From positions 1 to 64,000 of the forward strand of contig JAFTRE010000029.1 in the NCBI GenBank assembly GCA_017462385.1: DNA of 64,000 nt, given 5' to 3'. The translations under genes and the position numbers were made by a program. This DNA comes from Clostridia bacterium (GTDB taxonomy: Bacteria > Bacillota > Clostridia > Oscillospirales > CAG-272). The notes under the pieces were generated by a model. It made no database searches and was not told the origin of the DNA. It saw only the letters and a program-made list of their open reading frames with translations. Positions 25,565-33,638 of this stretch are shown here, piece by piece; positions within the stretch are counted from its first letter, which is position 1; the number at the start of each line of letters is the position of its first letter.

Positions 25565-25749
25565 AAGGGGCTGTCTCAAATGCATAAATGCATTTGGTCG
25601 ACAAGCCCCCGGTTTTTGCTTGACGGCTGAACACCGTCATTTTTGCGTGTTAAAACACGCAAAAAACGCAAATTCCCGGTGTAAAGAAACCTACCGTCGG
25701 TTTCTTTACACGAGAGGCTGTCTCAAATTTTCAATTTGAGACAGCCTCT
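25565..25749. repeat. Palindrome-rich island with terminal inverted repeats (MITE-like)
   Basis: The ends GGGGCTGTCTCAAAT (25565 onward) and ATTTGAGACAGCCTC (to 25748) are inverted repeats of each other with one or two mismatches. Between them lie five hairpins: 25565-25608 (imperfect), 25622-25638, 25641-25664 (10-bp stem), 25679-25711 (13-bp perfect stem) and 25713-25749 (17-bp perfect stem). It sits between two converging genes and also can serve as their terminator. I found no clear target-site duplication and no other copy in the window. Confidence 0.6.
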
Positions 25750-25754
25750 TTGTG

Positions 25755-26969
25755 TCAGATAACTCTGAATTTTTTAACAAACGGAACGCCGGCGTTCGCT
25801 GCCTTTTCAGCAGCCTCGCGCTCGGTCATGGTGGGGGCAGTGAAAGCGACTCTGCCATTGGATTTGACAGCGCGGTCGATCTTTCCGAAGACCTTTTCAA
25901 GCTTGGACACGCCGCAGCGAACGTCCTCGAATATAAATACATTTACGCAGCTGTAATCGTTGATATCAGCCATGTCATCTGCTGTGGCAACCTCCCATTT
26001 CATGGGGCGGGAAGCCTTGCCGAGATTTGCGGCGATATCGATAATGTCGGACGCGACCGCGCTCGCGGTAGGCAACTTGCCGGCGCCACGACCGTAAAAC
26101 ATTGCCTTGCCCAGCATATTGCCCTCGACCAGAATGCCGTTGAAAACATCCTCGACCGAGTATAGCGGGTTATCAGAGCGGACCATGCGGGGCGAGACCA
26201 TTGCCAGCGTTTTGCCGCCCACCTGCTCGGTGTGTGCGATGAGCTTTATTTTATAGCCGAGCGCTTCTGCTGTCTTTACGTCCTCGGAGGTGACTGCGGT
26301 TATGCCCTCGACACTGATCGCGTCGGGATCGAGAATCTTTCCGAACGACAGCGCGGCGAGAATGACTATCTTGCGCGCCGCATCAAGTCCCTCGATGTCG
26401 GCGGTGGGGTCTGCTTCGGCGTAGCCGTTTGCCTGTGCGTCCTTCAGCACATCGGACAGGGGAGCACCCTCGTTTGTCATGCGGGTGAGGATATAGTTTG
26501 TGGTGCCGTTGAGTATGCCGTCGACCGAGATTATGCCGTTGGCGGCGAGGTCGTTTGTCATGGGGCGGATGATCGGAATGCCGCCGCCGACGCTTGCCTC
26601 AAACAGATAGCGAACGCCGTGCGCGGCGGCGATGCTGTGCAGCTCCGCGCCGTGGCGCGCGACCAGCTCCTTGTTGGAGGTGACGACGTTTTTGCCTGCT
26701 TCAAGTGCCGACTTTGTGAATTTGTAAGCCACTCCCGCGCCACCTATCATCTCGGCGATGATGCTGACTTCGGGGTCGTTCAGAATAATGTCATAGTCGT
26801 GAACTATGAGTGAGGCATAGGGGCTATTGGGAAATTCGCGCAAGTCGAGAATATATTTGACCGCGACCGCGTCACCCACATATTTTTCGATCTGGGCGCG
26901 ATTTGCGTCCAAAACCTCGGCTGTGCCACTTCCGACGACACCGAAGCCGAGCAAAGCTACATTTATCAT
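25755..26969 (-). CDS. hom: Homoserine dehydrogenase
   Basis: This enzyme reduces aspartate semialdehyde to homoserine, the branch point to threonine and methionine. The 404-residue chain shows the NAD(P) motif GFGVVGSG (8-15), EMIGG, VTSNKELVARHG, EASVGGGIPI, NGTTNYILTRM and DPTADIEGLDAARK with the catalytic residues. Canonical Firmicute enzymes are about 430 residues with a C-terminal ACT domain that senses threonine. Here the tail of about 80 residues (ATADDMADINDY... to FVKKFRVI) is a short or atypical ACT domain, so feedback control may differ. ATG 26969 has AAGGA upstream. No aspartokinase or thrB/thrC lies nearby. Confidence 0.93.
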   Translation of the reverse strand: MINVALLGFGVVGSGTAEVLDANRAQIEKYVGDAVAVKYILDLREFPNSPYASLIVHDYDIILNDPEVSIIAEMIGGAGVAYKFTKSALEAGKNVVTSNKELVARHGAELHSIAAAHGVRYLFEASVGGGIPIIRPMTNDLAANGIISVDGILNGTTNYILTRMTNEGAPLSDVLKDAQANGYAEADPTADIEGLDAARKIVILAALSFGKILDPDAISVEGITAVTSEDVKTAEALGYKIKLIAHTEQVGGKTLAMVSPRMVRSDNPLYSVEDVFNGILVEGNMLGKAMFYGRGAGKLPTASAVASDIIDIAANLGKASRPMKWEVATADDMADINDYSCVNVFIFEDVRCGVSKLEKVFGKIDRAVKSNGRVAFTAPTMTEREAAEKAANAGVPFVKKFRVI

Positions 26970-27013
26970 ATTTTTGTCCGTCCTTAAATTAATTTGGTAA
27001 TAAATATTGATTT

Positions 27014-27042
27014 ATTATATCACACTTTCGCGTATTGTGCAA
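27014..27042 (-). promoter_or_regulatory. Promoter of hom
   Basis: Minus strand TTGCAC (27042-27037), 17 bp, TATAAT (27019-27014), divergent from the DUF4364 promoter. Confidence 0.8.
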
Positions 27043-27052
27043 TATTTTACTA

Positions 27053-27081
27053 TTGAAATATGCGAGAAAATATGTTAAAAT
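27053..27081 (+). promoter_or_regulatory. Promoter of the DUF4364 gene
   Basis: TTGAAA (27053-27058), 17 bp, TAAAAT (27076-27081), 41 nt before the start codon. Confidence 0.75.
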
Positions 27082-27122
27082 TCTTAGGCTATATAAAATT
27101 AGGATTTTGAGGAGATAAGAAA

Positions 27123-27677
27123 ATGGGTTCGTCGCCTATAGGAAGTAAAAACAATGTCAAGATATTTGTGCTGTATCTAATGGAGAATATAAATTATCCG
27201 CTGGATTTCGTTACGATAAACGATATCGTTATGCAGACGGATTATGTCATGTATCTTGATTTTGCTGAGAGCTTTAATGAAATGCTGGACGGAGGACTTA
27301 TCGAGGAGCTTAAAAATCATGACGGAAGTGTGGAGTATGTAGTTACCGAAAAGGGAAGATGCGTGGCGCGCGAACTAAAGAGCGACATACTGCCCTCGAT
27401 ATTGGATAAGTCGCTGGCGTGCGCTCTGCGTTATATAGATTTCAACCGCCGCGGAATATCGGCAAGCTGTTCGGTCGAGCCGCGTGAGGACGGGCGGTAT
27501 AATCTGACCTGCCGACTGGAGGAACGCCGTAATGAGACTTTTAAGATATCTGTTGTGGTCGATAACATGGATCGCGCCCGCCGCATGAAGACCACATTTA
27601 TGGACCGTCCTGAGGTAATTTTCCGAGGAGTCATGGCGCTGCTGTCCGGAAACGTAAATTACTTGTTTGACGAATGA
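27123..27677 (+). CDS. DUF4364 family protein
   Basis: The 184-residue protein fits the DUF4364 family of Clostridia: an N-terminal winged-helix-like part (VKIFVLYLMENINYPLDFVTINDIVMQTDYVMYLDFAESFNEMLDGGL) and a C-terminal alpha/beta part (CSVEPREDGRYNLTCRLEE... VIFRGVMALLSGNVNYLF). The winged helix suggests a DNA-binding or regulatory role, but no function is known. The RBS is GAGGAG and the ATG is at 27123. It lies divergently from hom. Confidence 0.85.
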   Translation: MGSSPIGSKNNVKIFVLYLMENINYPLDFVTINDIVMQTDYVMYLDFAESFNEMLDGGLIEELKNHDGSVEYVVTEKGRCVARELKSDILPSILDKSLACALRYIDFNRRGISASCSVEPREDGRYNLTCRLEERRNETFKISVVVDNMDRARRMKTTFMDRPEVIFRGVMALLSGNVNYLFDE

Positions 27678-27754
27678 TATGAATTTGTTTGTCCGCACGT
27701 CCGAGTGGCGCGCGGGCATTTTGAGTGAAATGGTAAAAACTTTCGCGTTAGCAC

Positions 27755-27784
27755 TTGACAACGCAATGCTGGGTGATATATAAT
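27755..27784 (+). promoter_or_regulatory. Promoter of the sigma factor gene
   Basis: TTGACA (27755-27760), 18 bp, TATAAT (27779-27784), 54 nt before the start codon. Confidence 0.8.
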
Positions 27785-27838
27785 AAAACCGATAATACAC
27801 ATTGATGTGATTTTTAACAGGATACGGTCATATAATAA

Positions 27839-28438
27839 ATGAAGAAAAAATATAACACCGGGAGTGCCGATGCTCGCGCGCTGGTAGCCCTGGTGCGGGG
27901 CGGTGACGGGGAAGCGTTTGAACGCCTGCTCGAATTGTACGAGCCCATGATAGGAGCGGCGCTTTACCGCTATGTCCCGGAGGGGGCAGAGCCCGAGGAT
28001 GCCCGCCAGGAGGCGCTTGCGGGTTTTTACCGCGCAACGCTTACCTTCGATCTCGGACAGCCGGATGTGGCATTTGGGCTGTATGCCAAAATATGTGTTA
28101 CCAATGCGCTGATAAGCCACGCCCGTGAGATCATGCGAAGAGTGCGGGGGAGTGCGGTAAATCTCGAATATGATGATTATATGAGATATTGCGCGGACGC
28201 TCAAGCGGATCCCGCAGAACGCGTTGTCGAGCGGGAAAGCACAGAGGAGCTGAGAAGGCTGATAAGAGAAAATCTGTCACCTTACGAAAATCGGGTTTGG
28301 GATATGTATACTGCGGGCATGCCGACAGGCGCGATAGCCGAGAGATTATCCAAGACGCCGCGCTCAATTGACAATGCGCTTTACCGCATTCGCCGCAAGC
28401 TGCGCTCGTTGCTTGAGATAAACGGGCATCAGTCTTAA
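27839..28438 (+). CDS. Sigma-70 family RNA polymerase sigma factor
   Basis: The 199-residue protein has sigma region 2 (ALVRGGDGEAFERLLELYEPMI, EDARQEALAGFYRATLTFD, FGLYAKICVTNALISH) and region 4 (LSPYENRVWDMYTAGMPTGAIAERLSKTPRSIDNALYRIRRKLRSLL), separated by a short linker. The size and the region 2 pattern with FGLYAKICV fit the SigH/ECF-like group of Firmicutes. No anti-sigma gene follows; the gene is monocistronic. No clear RBS is visible before ATG 27839, a small weakness of this start. Targets cannot be told from the window. Confidence 0.85.
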   Translation: MKKKYNTGSADARALVALVRGGDGEAFERLLELYEPMIGAALYRYVPEGAEPEDARQEALAGFYRATLTFDLGQPDVAFGLYAKICVTNALISHAREIMRRVRGSAVNLEYDDYMRYCADAQADPAERVVERESTEELRRLIRENLSPYENRVWDMYTAGMPTGAIAERLSKTPRSIDNALYRIRRKLRSLLEINGHQS

Positions 28439-28464
28439 AAACAGAGCAGGGAATAAATAATTGG

Positions 28465-28498
28465 AAAGAGTCGAAAACGATGAGTTTCGGCTCTTTTT
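28465..28498 (+). terminator. Terminator after the sigma factor gene
   Basis: AAAGAGTCGAAA pairs with TTTCGGCTCTTT (one wobble) around an 8-nt loop and ends in six T residues. Confidence 0.85.
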
Positions 28499-28868
28499 TG
28501 CGTCGAAAAATGGGTATGGAGAGGGAACAAAATCAAAATAAATTTTATTCTAAATTTTTACTACGAAAATATCAAAAGTTCTATTTTTTGTGTCGATTTT
28601 TGCAGTAAAAATTTAGTACGACAAAATTTGCGAGGATAAAATTTTAGGTCAAAAACCAGAACGAACAGGACAAAAAATCGTAAAAAATGACGCAAAAAGA
28701 GTAAAAAAACGATAAAAACCGCCTTTTGGGGCGGTTTGTGGGTGAAATTTAGGTATAAATGTCTTGCAAAGAACTGTTGCGGCGCGATTGACGACGCTGG
28801 ACTAACGGTGTTGCGATATAGGCCTTTTTGGCGAGCGTGAGGAGCTTTGGGCAAGGGTACTTTGGGCG
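28499..28868. other. Non-coding gap, AT-rich part and a hairpin
   Basis: About 370 nt without a convincing gene. The first 210 nt are strikingly AT-rich with many A and T runs. A hairpin at 28716-28737 (AAACCGCC with GGCGGTTT) is followed on the minus strand by TTTTT and a seven-T run, so it would end a minus-strand transcript coming from 28740-28868. No promoter for such a transcript was recognised. A 97-codon minus-strand frame here is low-complexity and has no RBS. Confidence 0.5.
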
Positions 28869-28901
28869 CAAAAAAAGATCCACCCGAAGCTCGGGTGGAT
28901 C
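28869..28901 (-). terminator. Terminator after murA
   Basis: GATCCACCCGA pairs perfectly with TCGGGTGGATC (28877-28901), followed on the minus strand by seven T residues. Confidence 0.9.
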
Positions 28902-28914
28902 CTAATGTTTATTG

Positions 28915-30204
28915 TTATTTTGCAAGGTGGTTGCTGCTTGCCTTGATTATCGGGCGTCTGATGATATCGGCGCCGACTCCGCGAAGCTTTCCTACGATGT
29001 CGTAGTAGCCACGATCAAGCGTTTGGAGGTTTTCAATTATTGTCTGTCCCTCGGCTGCGAGGCCTGCGATCACAAGCGCCGCGCCTGCTCTGAGGTCTAC
29101 GCTTTTTACCTTGGCGCCGGAGAGATGATCGGTTCCGATTATTGTTGCGCTCTTTCCTTCTACCATGAACTGGGCGCCCATGTTGCGGAGCTCGTTTACA
29201 TACTGGAAGCGGTGATCCCAAATGCCCTCGGAAACCGTGCTTACGCCCTCGGCGGTGCACAGCAGCGCGGCAAACTGGGGCTGCATGTCGGTGGGAAAAC
29301 CGGGATAGGGAAGAGTCTTTATGTTTGCGCGGTTGATGCGGCTGTTGGAGGACACGGATATGTAATCGTCATGTTCTTCAACGCAAACGCCCATTTCGGT
29401 GAGCTTCGCGGTGATGGACTCCACATGCTTGGGGATGACGTTGCGAATGTTGACTCGACCGCCGGTAGCGGCGACAGCTGCCATGTAGGTGCCTGCCTCG
29501 ATCATATCGGGGATAATGGTGTATTCGCATCCGTGGAGCGACTTTACGCCGCGTATCTTTATGGTATTGGTGCCGGCACCGTAAATATCGGCACCGCAGG
29601 TGTTGAGAAAGTTTGCAAGGTCAACAATGTGAGGCTCGCGCGCGGCGTTCTCGATAACTGTGGTTCCCTCTGCAAGAGTGGCGGCAAGCATTATATTGCA
29701 GGTCGCACCGACAGAGATCATATCGCAGTATACGGTGGTGCCCTTGAGGCCGTTTTCGGCATCGAGGCAGATGTGGCCGTTTTCGAGCTTGTATGTAGCG
29801 CCGAGAGCTTCAAAGCCCTTGATATGCTGGTCAATGGGGCGGGAGTTGAAATCGCAACCGCCGGGAGCGCCGACCTTGGCAGAGCCGAACCGACCAAGTT
29901 CGGCTCCCAGCAAATAAGTGGAGGCACGCATTTTGCTGGCAAGGTCATCTGGGGAAGTGCCGCCTACGATATGCGTAGTATCGATTTCGGCGGTGGTTTT
30001 ATTCAAAAGGCGGACGCCGGCGCCCATTGATCTGAGTATTTCGAGCGAAACGTTTATGTCACTGACCGGAGGCAGGTTCTCTATCACACACTTGTCACCG
30101 GTGAGAATGCAAGCAAAGATGATAGGAAGTGCGGCGTTTTTCATGCCGTCGATATATATGTCGCCGTAAAGCTTATTGCCACCGTTGATAACTATTTGTT
30201 CCAT
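28915..30204 (-). CDS. murA: UDP-N-acetylglucosamine 1-carboxyvinyltransferase
   Basis: MurA transfers enolpyruvate from PEP to UDP-GlcNAc, the first committed step of peptidoglycan synthesis. The 429-residue chain has the N-terminal GMKNAALPI (catalytic Lys-Asn pair near 20), the mobile loop APGGCDFNSRPIDQHI with the fosfomycin-target Cys near 117, and the repeated inside-out barrel halves up to RGYYDIVGKLRGVGADI. Start 30204 is chosen because the protein then begins MEQIVINGGNKLYG as in the family. The longer frame to 30315 is upstream sequence. The RBS is weak. It is separated from upstream DUF3810 by a terminator and has its own promoter. Confidence 0.95.
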   Translation of the reverse strand: MEQIVINGGNKLYGDIYIDGMKNAALPIIFACILTGDKCVIENLPPVSDINVSLEILRSMGAGVRLLNKTTAEIDTTHIVGGTSPDDLASKMRASTYLLGAELGRFGSAKVGAPGGCDFNSRPIDQHIKGFEALGATYKLENGHICLDAENGLKGTTVYCDMISVGATCNIMLAATLAEGTTVIENAAREPHIVDLANFLNTCGADIYGAGTNTIKIRGVKSLHGCEYTIIPDMIEAGTYMAAVAATGGRVNIRNVIPKHVESITAKLTEMGVCVEEHDDYISVSSNSRINRANIKTLPYPGFPTDMQPQFAALLCTAEGVSTVSEGIWDHRFQYVNELRNMGAQFMVEGKSATIIGTDHLSGAKVKSVDLRAGAALVIAGLAAEGQTIIENLQTLDRGYYDIVGKLRGVGADIIRRPIIKASSNHLAK

Positions 30205-30348
30205 TATATATATCCAAGGTCGACGATCGGTGTCGCGACTGTTCCTTTGCGTAATTTTATTGTAAGTTTTTTGTTGCATTCTGTGTGTGAAGGAGGGTAA
30301 AAATCTAATAATCACCTCAAAATCACATACGACAAATTCGGTGATATT

Positions 30349-30377
30349 ATTATAGCATATTGCAACCCGTTTGTCGA
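30349..30377 (-). promoter_or_regulatory. Promoter of murA
   Basis: Minus strand TCGACA (30377-30372), 17 bp, TATAAT (30354-30349). The untranslated leader to the start at 30204 is about 135 nt, and I see no known riboswitch in it. The gap 30205-30498 otherwise holds only the hairpin at 30442-30471. Confidence 0.75.
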
Positions 30378-30441
30378 TAGCTTTGTTAAAAAAAGTTTAA
30401 GAAAAAATGTACGAAATTTTAACATATTTATTATGCAAAAT

Positions 30442-30471
30442 GCCCTCATCGTCATAATATGCGATGAGGGC
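30442..30471 (-). terminator. Terminator after the DUF3810 gene
   Basis: GCCCTCATCG pairs perfectly with CGATGAGGGC around a 10-nt loop, 28 nt after the minus-strand stop. Confidence 0.75.
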
Positions 30472-30498
30472 GGATATTGCGACAGCATTCGCCGTTGT

Positions 30499-31635
30499 TT
30501 ATTGAGATTTTTTGTAGTAAGCGACCGCGAGGTCGGTGACCATTCCGTAACTGCGCGTGCCTTCGGTTCCCTGTATTTTCAGGTAAGTGTCGTTGACGGC
30601 TTCGCTGACATCGGCGACCACATTTTCGCGGTATTTATCGAAAAATGCGGAGTAGGCACGCATCTCGTAGCGGACGGTGTCGGGCAGAGTTTCGAGAACC
30701 TCGTAGTACATATCGGCACTTGCTGAGTAAAGCGAGGAGGCGACGTATTCATACATATTCAGATAACCGCTATAGCGAATGTAGGGGTCATCGCTCTCGA
30801 TGCAAACGAGAAATGCCATGAAATTTGCCTCGTCCTCGCGGGCTATGCCACGCTGGTGCGCCAACTCATGTGCAGCGGTAAAGGGGAGCGTGTAGTCAGG
30901 AAAATTGACATTCAGATTTGCCTCACCGGTAAAATAGGTGTAGACTCCGGTGATGTGAGTATACGACCACGGCTCGCTTAACATTACGGGCTTGACGCGG
31001 CTGGTCAAGCGAGGGACAAAGCTGTATTTGTCGGATATCTTGTCATAAGCGTCAAGCAATTTTTCGTTCATCTCTTCAAGAGAATAGGGCATGACGGAAA
31101 AGTTTTGATAACGGAATGCGACGTTTTCCGCCTCCTCATTTACTGCTTCGGCAAGTGCGGAGGCGGTATATTTCAGCTCCTCCGCGCTAACGTCACGGCG
31201 GTCAAGCTCCAGCTTTTTGTCCAGCGTCGAGCCGTGGTAAGCGGTGCCGAAGCCGCAGAAAAGCAGTGTGAGCAGAACCGATGCGGCAGACAGCAGTATG
31301 CCGATATAGACCAGCGTGTTGTGCCATGAATCGCTGTATTTTTTGACTGCCGTGTAGATCAGGAAAAAGAGGAGAACGGGCAGAAACAGCAGCAACGCCT
31401 CGGCGAGCGAGAAAGGTATCCAGTTTGTCAGATGGGCGAGCAGACCTCGCACGAACGCACCGGGATATCGCGAGAAAAAGTCGGCGAACGGCTCCCATAT
31501 GATGGCGGCGAGATATATCAGCAGGCTGACGCCCGCGATGATAAACAGCGCGGTACAGATTTTTGGAAATCGCCGCCGCGGAGGCGGTAGATCGTCCTGT
31601 ATGGGCGGGATAACGATATCGTTTGATTGATCCAT
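30499..31635 (-). CDS. DUF3810 membrane-anchored protein with HExxH-like motif
   Basis: The 378-residue protein has a Pro/Arg-rich cytoplasmic start, three or so transmembrane helices (about 28-50, 76-98, 108-128) and a large outer domain. It matches the DUF3810 family. The outer part contains TAAHELAHQRGIAREDEANFMAF near 250, a gluzincin-like HExxH motif followed by a downstream Glu, so a zinc metallopeptidase is likely though not shown for the family. ATG 31635 has AAGGAAG upstream. It lies 39 nt after an RluA-type gene in the same direction, probably one operon. Confidence 0.82.
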   Translation of the reverse strand: MDQSNDIVIPPIQDDLPPPRRRFPKICTALFIIAGVSLLIYLAAIIWEPFADFFSRYPGAFVRGLLAHLTNWIPFSLAEALLLFLPVLLFFLIYTAVKKYSDSWHNTLVYIGILLSAASVLLTLLFCGFGTAYHGSTLDKKLELDRRDVSAEELKYTASALAEAVNEEAENVAFRYQNFSVMPYSLEEMNEKLLDAYDKISDKYSFVPRLTSRVKPVMLSEPWSYTHITGVYTYFTGEANLNVNFPDYTLPFTAAHELAHQRGIAREDEANFMAFLVCIESDDPYIRYSGYLNMYEYVASSLYSASADMYYEVLETLPDTVRYEMRAYSAFFDKYRENVVADVSEAVNDTYLKIQGTEGTRSYGMVTDLAVAYYKKSQ

Positions 31636-31674
31636 GTATAGCTTCCTTTCATTATATATGTAGTAAATGCCGCG

Positions 31675-32586
31675 TTATTTGAACAGCTTTTCGTAAAGCT
31701 CTGCCATGTCTGAGGGCAGAGGAGATGTCAGCTTTATTTGCTCGTTCGTGATGGGATGAACAAATTCCAGGGCGGCGGCGTGAAGCGCGTGTCGTGGTAT
31801 CAGAGGTGATGATGTTCCGTACAGATCGTCGCCGAAAACAGGCGTGCCGAGCGACGCCATGTGGACGCGTATCTGGTGCGTTCTGCCCGTTACGGGCGTT
31901 ACCAGCACGCGGCAGTAATTGCCGTCGGGGGATATCTCGACGACCTCGTATTTTGTCAGCGCTTCTTCAGAGCCGGTCGTACCGAGCGGGCAGACCTCAC
32001 GGACGATTATACTCTCGGCCGTGCGGCGCATGCCGGTGTGAATTATGCCCGAGCGCTCGGGCGGGACGCCGTCCAGCAGTGCGACGTAGCTTTTTCCAAA
32101 GCCACCCGACACCATGACAGCGTTGAGTCTGGAGGCGGCGTATTTGGTTTTTGCGACCGTGACCAGCCCGCTGGTATTGCGGTCGAGACGGCTTACGGGG
32201 CGAAAGACAAACGGCGCGTCACCGCCGTTCCCGCGATGCCGCCAGGCGAGCGCATTCGCAAGTGTATCATAGTGATGGTCGTGGGAGGGGTGCGTCGGCA
32301 TGAAAGGAGGCTTGTCAGCGACAAGCAGGAACTCATCCTCATATGCGATCTTGACCGGCAGGTCAACCGGCTCGATGGGTGCATCGTCCTCGTCCGGATG
32401 ATCGCAAATGCTGACAATATCACCCTCGCGCAGTATGCGCCGGACGGTGACTCGCTCACCGTTTACCATAAGACCTTGTTCGTCGCGCTTCAGACGCGCC
32501 AGCAGATGTCCCGATATGTGTAGCGAACGGCGAATAAAATCGCGGAGCGGCTTGCCGTCGTATTCGGTTGTGATGTGATATTCCAT
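31675..32586 (-). CDS. RluA-family pseudouridine synthase with S4 domain
   Basis: The 303-residue enzyme forms pseudouridine in RNA. It has an N-terminal S4 RNA-binding domain (LRDFIRRSLHISGHLLARLKRDEQGLMVNGERV), the catalytic motif PVSRLDRNTSGLVTVAKT with Asp near 138, FGKSYVALLDG, and PVTGRTHQIRVHMASLG. This is the RluC/RluD-like layout, unlike the shorter S4-less paralogue at 19538-20224. Start 32586 follows GGAGGG. The longer frame to 32874 crosses the divergent promoter region and is not used. Confidence 0.92.
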   Translation of the reverse strand: MEYHITTEYDGKPLRDFIRRSLHISGHLLARLKRDEQGLMVNGERVTVRRILREGDIVSICDHPDEDDAPIEPVDLPVKIAYEDEFLLVADKPPFMPTHPSHDHHYDTLANALAWRHRGNGGDAPFVFRPVSRLDRNTSGLVTVAKTKYAASRLNAVMVSGGFGKSYVALLDGVPPERSGIIHTGMRRTAESIIVREVCPLGTTGSEEALTKYEVVEISPDGNYCRVLVTPVTGRTHQIRVHMASLGTPVFGDDLYGTSSPLIPRHALHAAALEFVHPITNEQIKLTSPLPSDMAELYEKLFK

Positions 32587-32616
32587 GGTTTGCCCTCCGC
32601 ATTTTGAGTCATAGTA

Positions 32617-32645
32617 AGTATAACACGTTAGCGTGAAGTTTACAA
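32617..32645 (-). promoter_or_regulatory. Promoter of the RluA-DUF3810 operon
   Basis: Minus strand TTGTAA (32645-32640), 17 bp, TATACT (32622-32617). Confidence 0.75.
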
Positions 32646-32672
32646 GATGGGGGAGTGAATTTTTTTGCTGTG

Positions 32673-32701
32673 TTGACAAACAAGTCGTTTTTATATATAA
32701 T
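32673..32701 (+). promoter_or_regulatory. Promoter of the radical SAM pair
   Basis: TTGACA (32673-32678), 17 bp, TATAAT (32696-32701), a perfect consensus 30 nt before the start codon. Confidence 0.9.
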
Positions 32702-32731
32702 GTAATAAAACCTACAAAGGCAGGTGCGCAT

Positions 32732-33634
32732 ATGAAATTTTCCTCATTTATTCGGTTTGCGATGTTTGGCGTCAAGACCGTGCTGTTCCGCAAAAAAGAC
32801 CCTATTCTCGGAACGGTTATCGTCACGGATAAATGCAATCTGAACTGCAAGCACTGCTCGGTCAATAATATCACCGCCGTCGTTCATCCGTATGAGCAGA
32901 TAAAGCGCGAGATGCAGACACTGTATGACATGGGCGTGCGCATACTGTTTTTCTGCGGCGGCGAGACGTTTTTGTGGCATGACGGAAAGAGGAGCTTGCG
33001 TGATCTTGTGATCGAAGCCAAACAAATGGGTTTTCTTATCGTCAATGTTGTGACCAACGGAACATTTCCCATCGACCTGCCCGAAGCGGATTTGTTACTG
33101 CTCAGTCTTGACGGTGACCGCGCGCGTCATAACGCCATCCGCGGCGATACATACGACACCATTATGAATAATATCGCGAATGCCACGGCGGACAATATCT
33201 GCTTTTATATGGCAATAAATCAGATAAACAAGGGCGCGGTGCGACACGTCTGCGAGACGGCGCGGGACACGGAGAATGTCCGTGCGGTTTCTTTCAATTT
33301 TCACACGCCCTATCCCGATACCGCACATCTTGCGCTGACAAAAGAGGATAAGGCGCAGTGCTGTGACGAGATACGGCAGATGATGAAGCAGGGCGCGCCC
33401 GTCTTCAATCTTAAGTCTGCTTTCCCGTATTTGATAAACAACAGCTTTCCAACGCCCTGCCACCAGTGCGTGGTCATGGAAAACGGCAAACTGAGCGTGT
33501 GCGGACGGTGCATTGACGTGCCGGGACTTTGCGAGAGGTGCGGTTATTTTTTTGTCGCGGAGTACACGCTGCTGTTCCGAGGAAATATCAAAATAATATT
33601 TGAAATGCTTAAAACCTACCTGAAATATATTTAA
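32732..33634 (+). CDS. Radical SAM protein with C-terminal cysteine cluster
   Basis: The 300-residue protein carries the radical SAM motif CNLNCKHC (Cys35, Cys39, Cys42) that binds the catalytic 4Fe-4S cluster, the GGE motif in FFCGGETFLW, and the barrel strands VVTNGTFPIDLP and LLLSLDGDRARHNAIRG. The C-terminus holds six more cysteines as three CxxC pairs (243/246, 257/260, 267/270), in the manner of SPASM or twitch auxiliary cluster domains but more tightly spaced. It is followed after 4 nt by a second radical SAM gene. No substrate peptide or known pathway gene is adjacent, so the reaction is unknown. Cofactor or peptide modification are both possible. Confidence 0.85.
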   Translation: MKFSSFIRFAMFGVKTVLFRKKDPILGTVIVTDKCNLNCKHCSVNNITAVVHPYEQIKREMQTLYDMGVRILFFCGGETFLWHDGKRSLRDLVIEAKQMGFLIVNVVTNGTFPIDLPEADLLLLSLDGDRARHNAIRGDTYDTIMNNIANATADNICFYMAINQINKGAVRHVCETARDTENVRAVSFNFHTPYPDTAHLALTKEDKAQCCDEIRQMMKQGAPVFNLKSAFPYLINNSFPTPCHQCVVMENGKLSVCGRCIDVPGLCERCGYFFVAEYTLLFRGNIKIIFEMLKTYLKYI

Positions 33635-33638
33635 GAAA

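Noticed and set aside
28561-28854. 97-codon minus-strand frame in the AT-rich gap
   Set aside because: Low-complexity Phe/Leu/Lys composition, no RBS, crosses a terminator hairpin.
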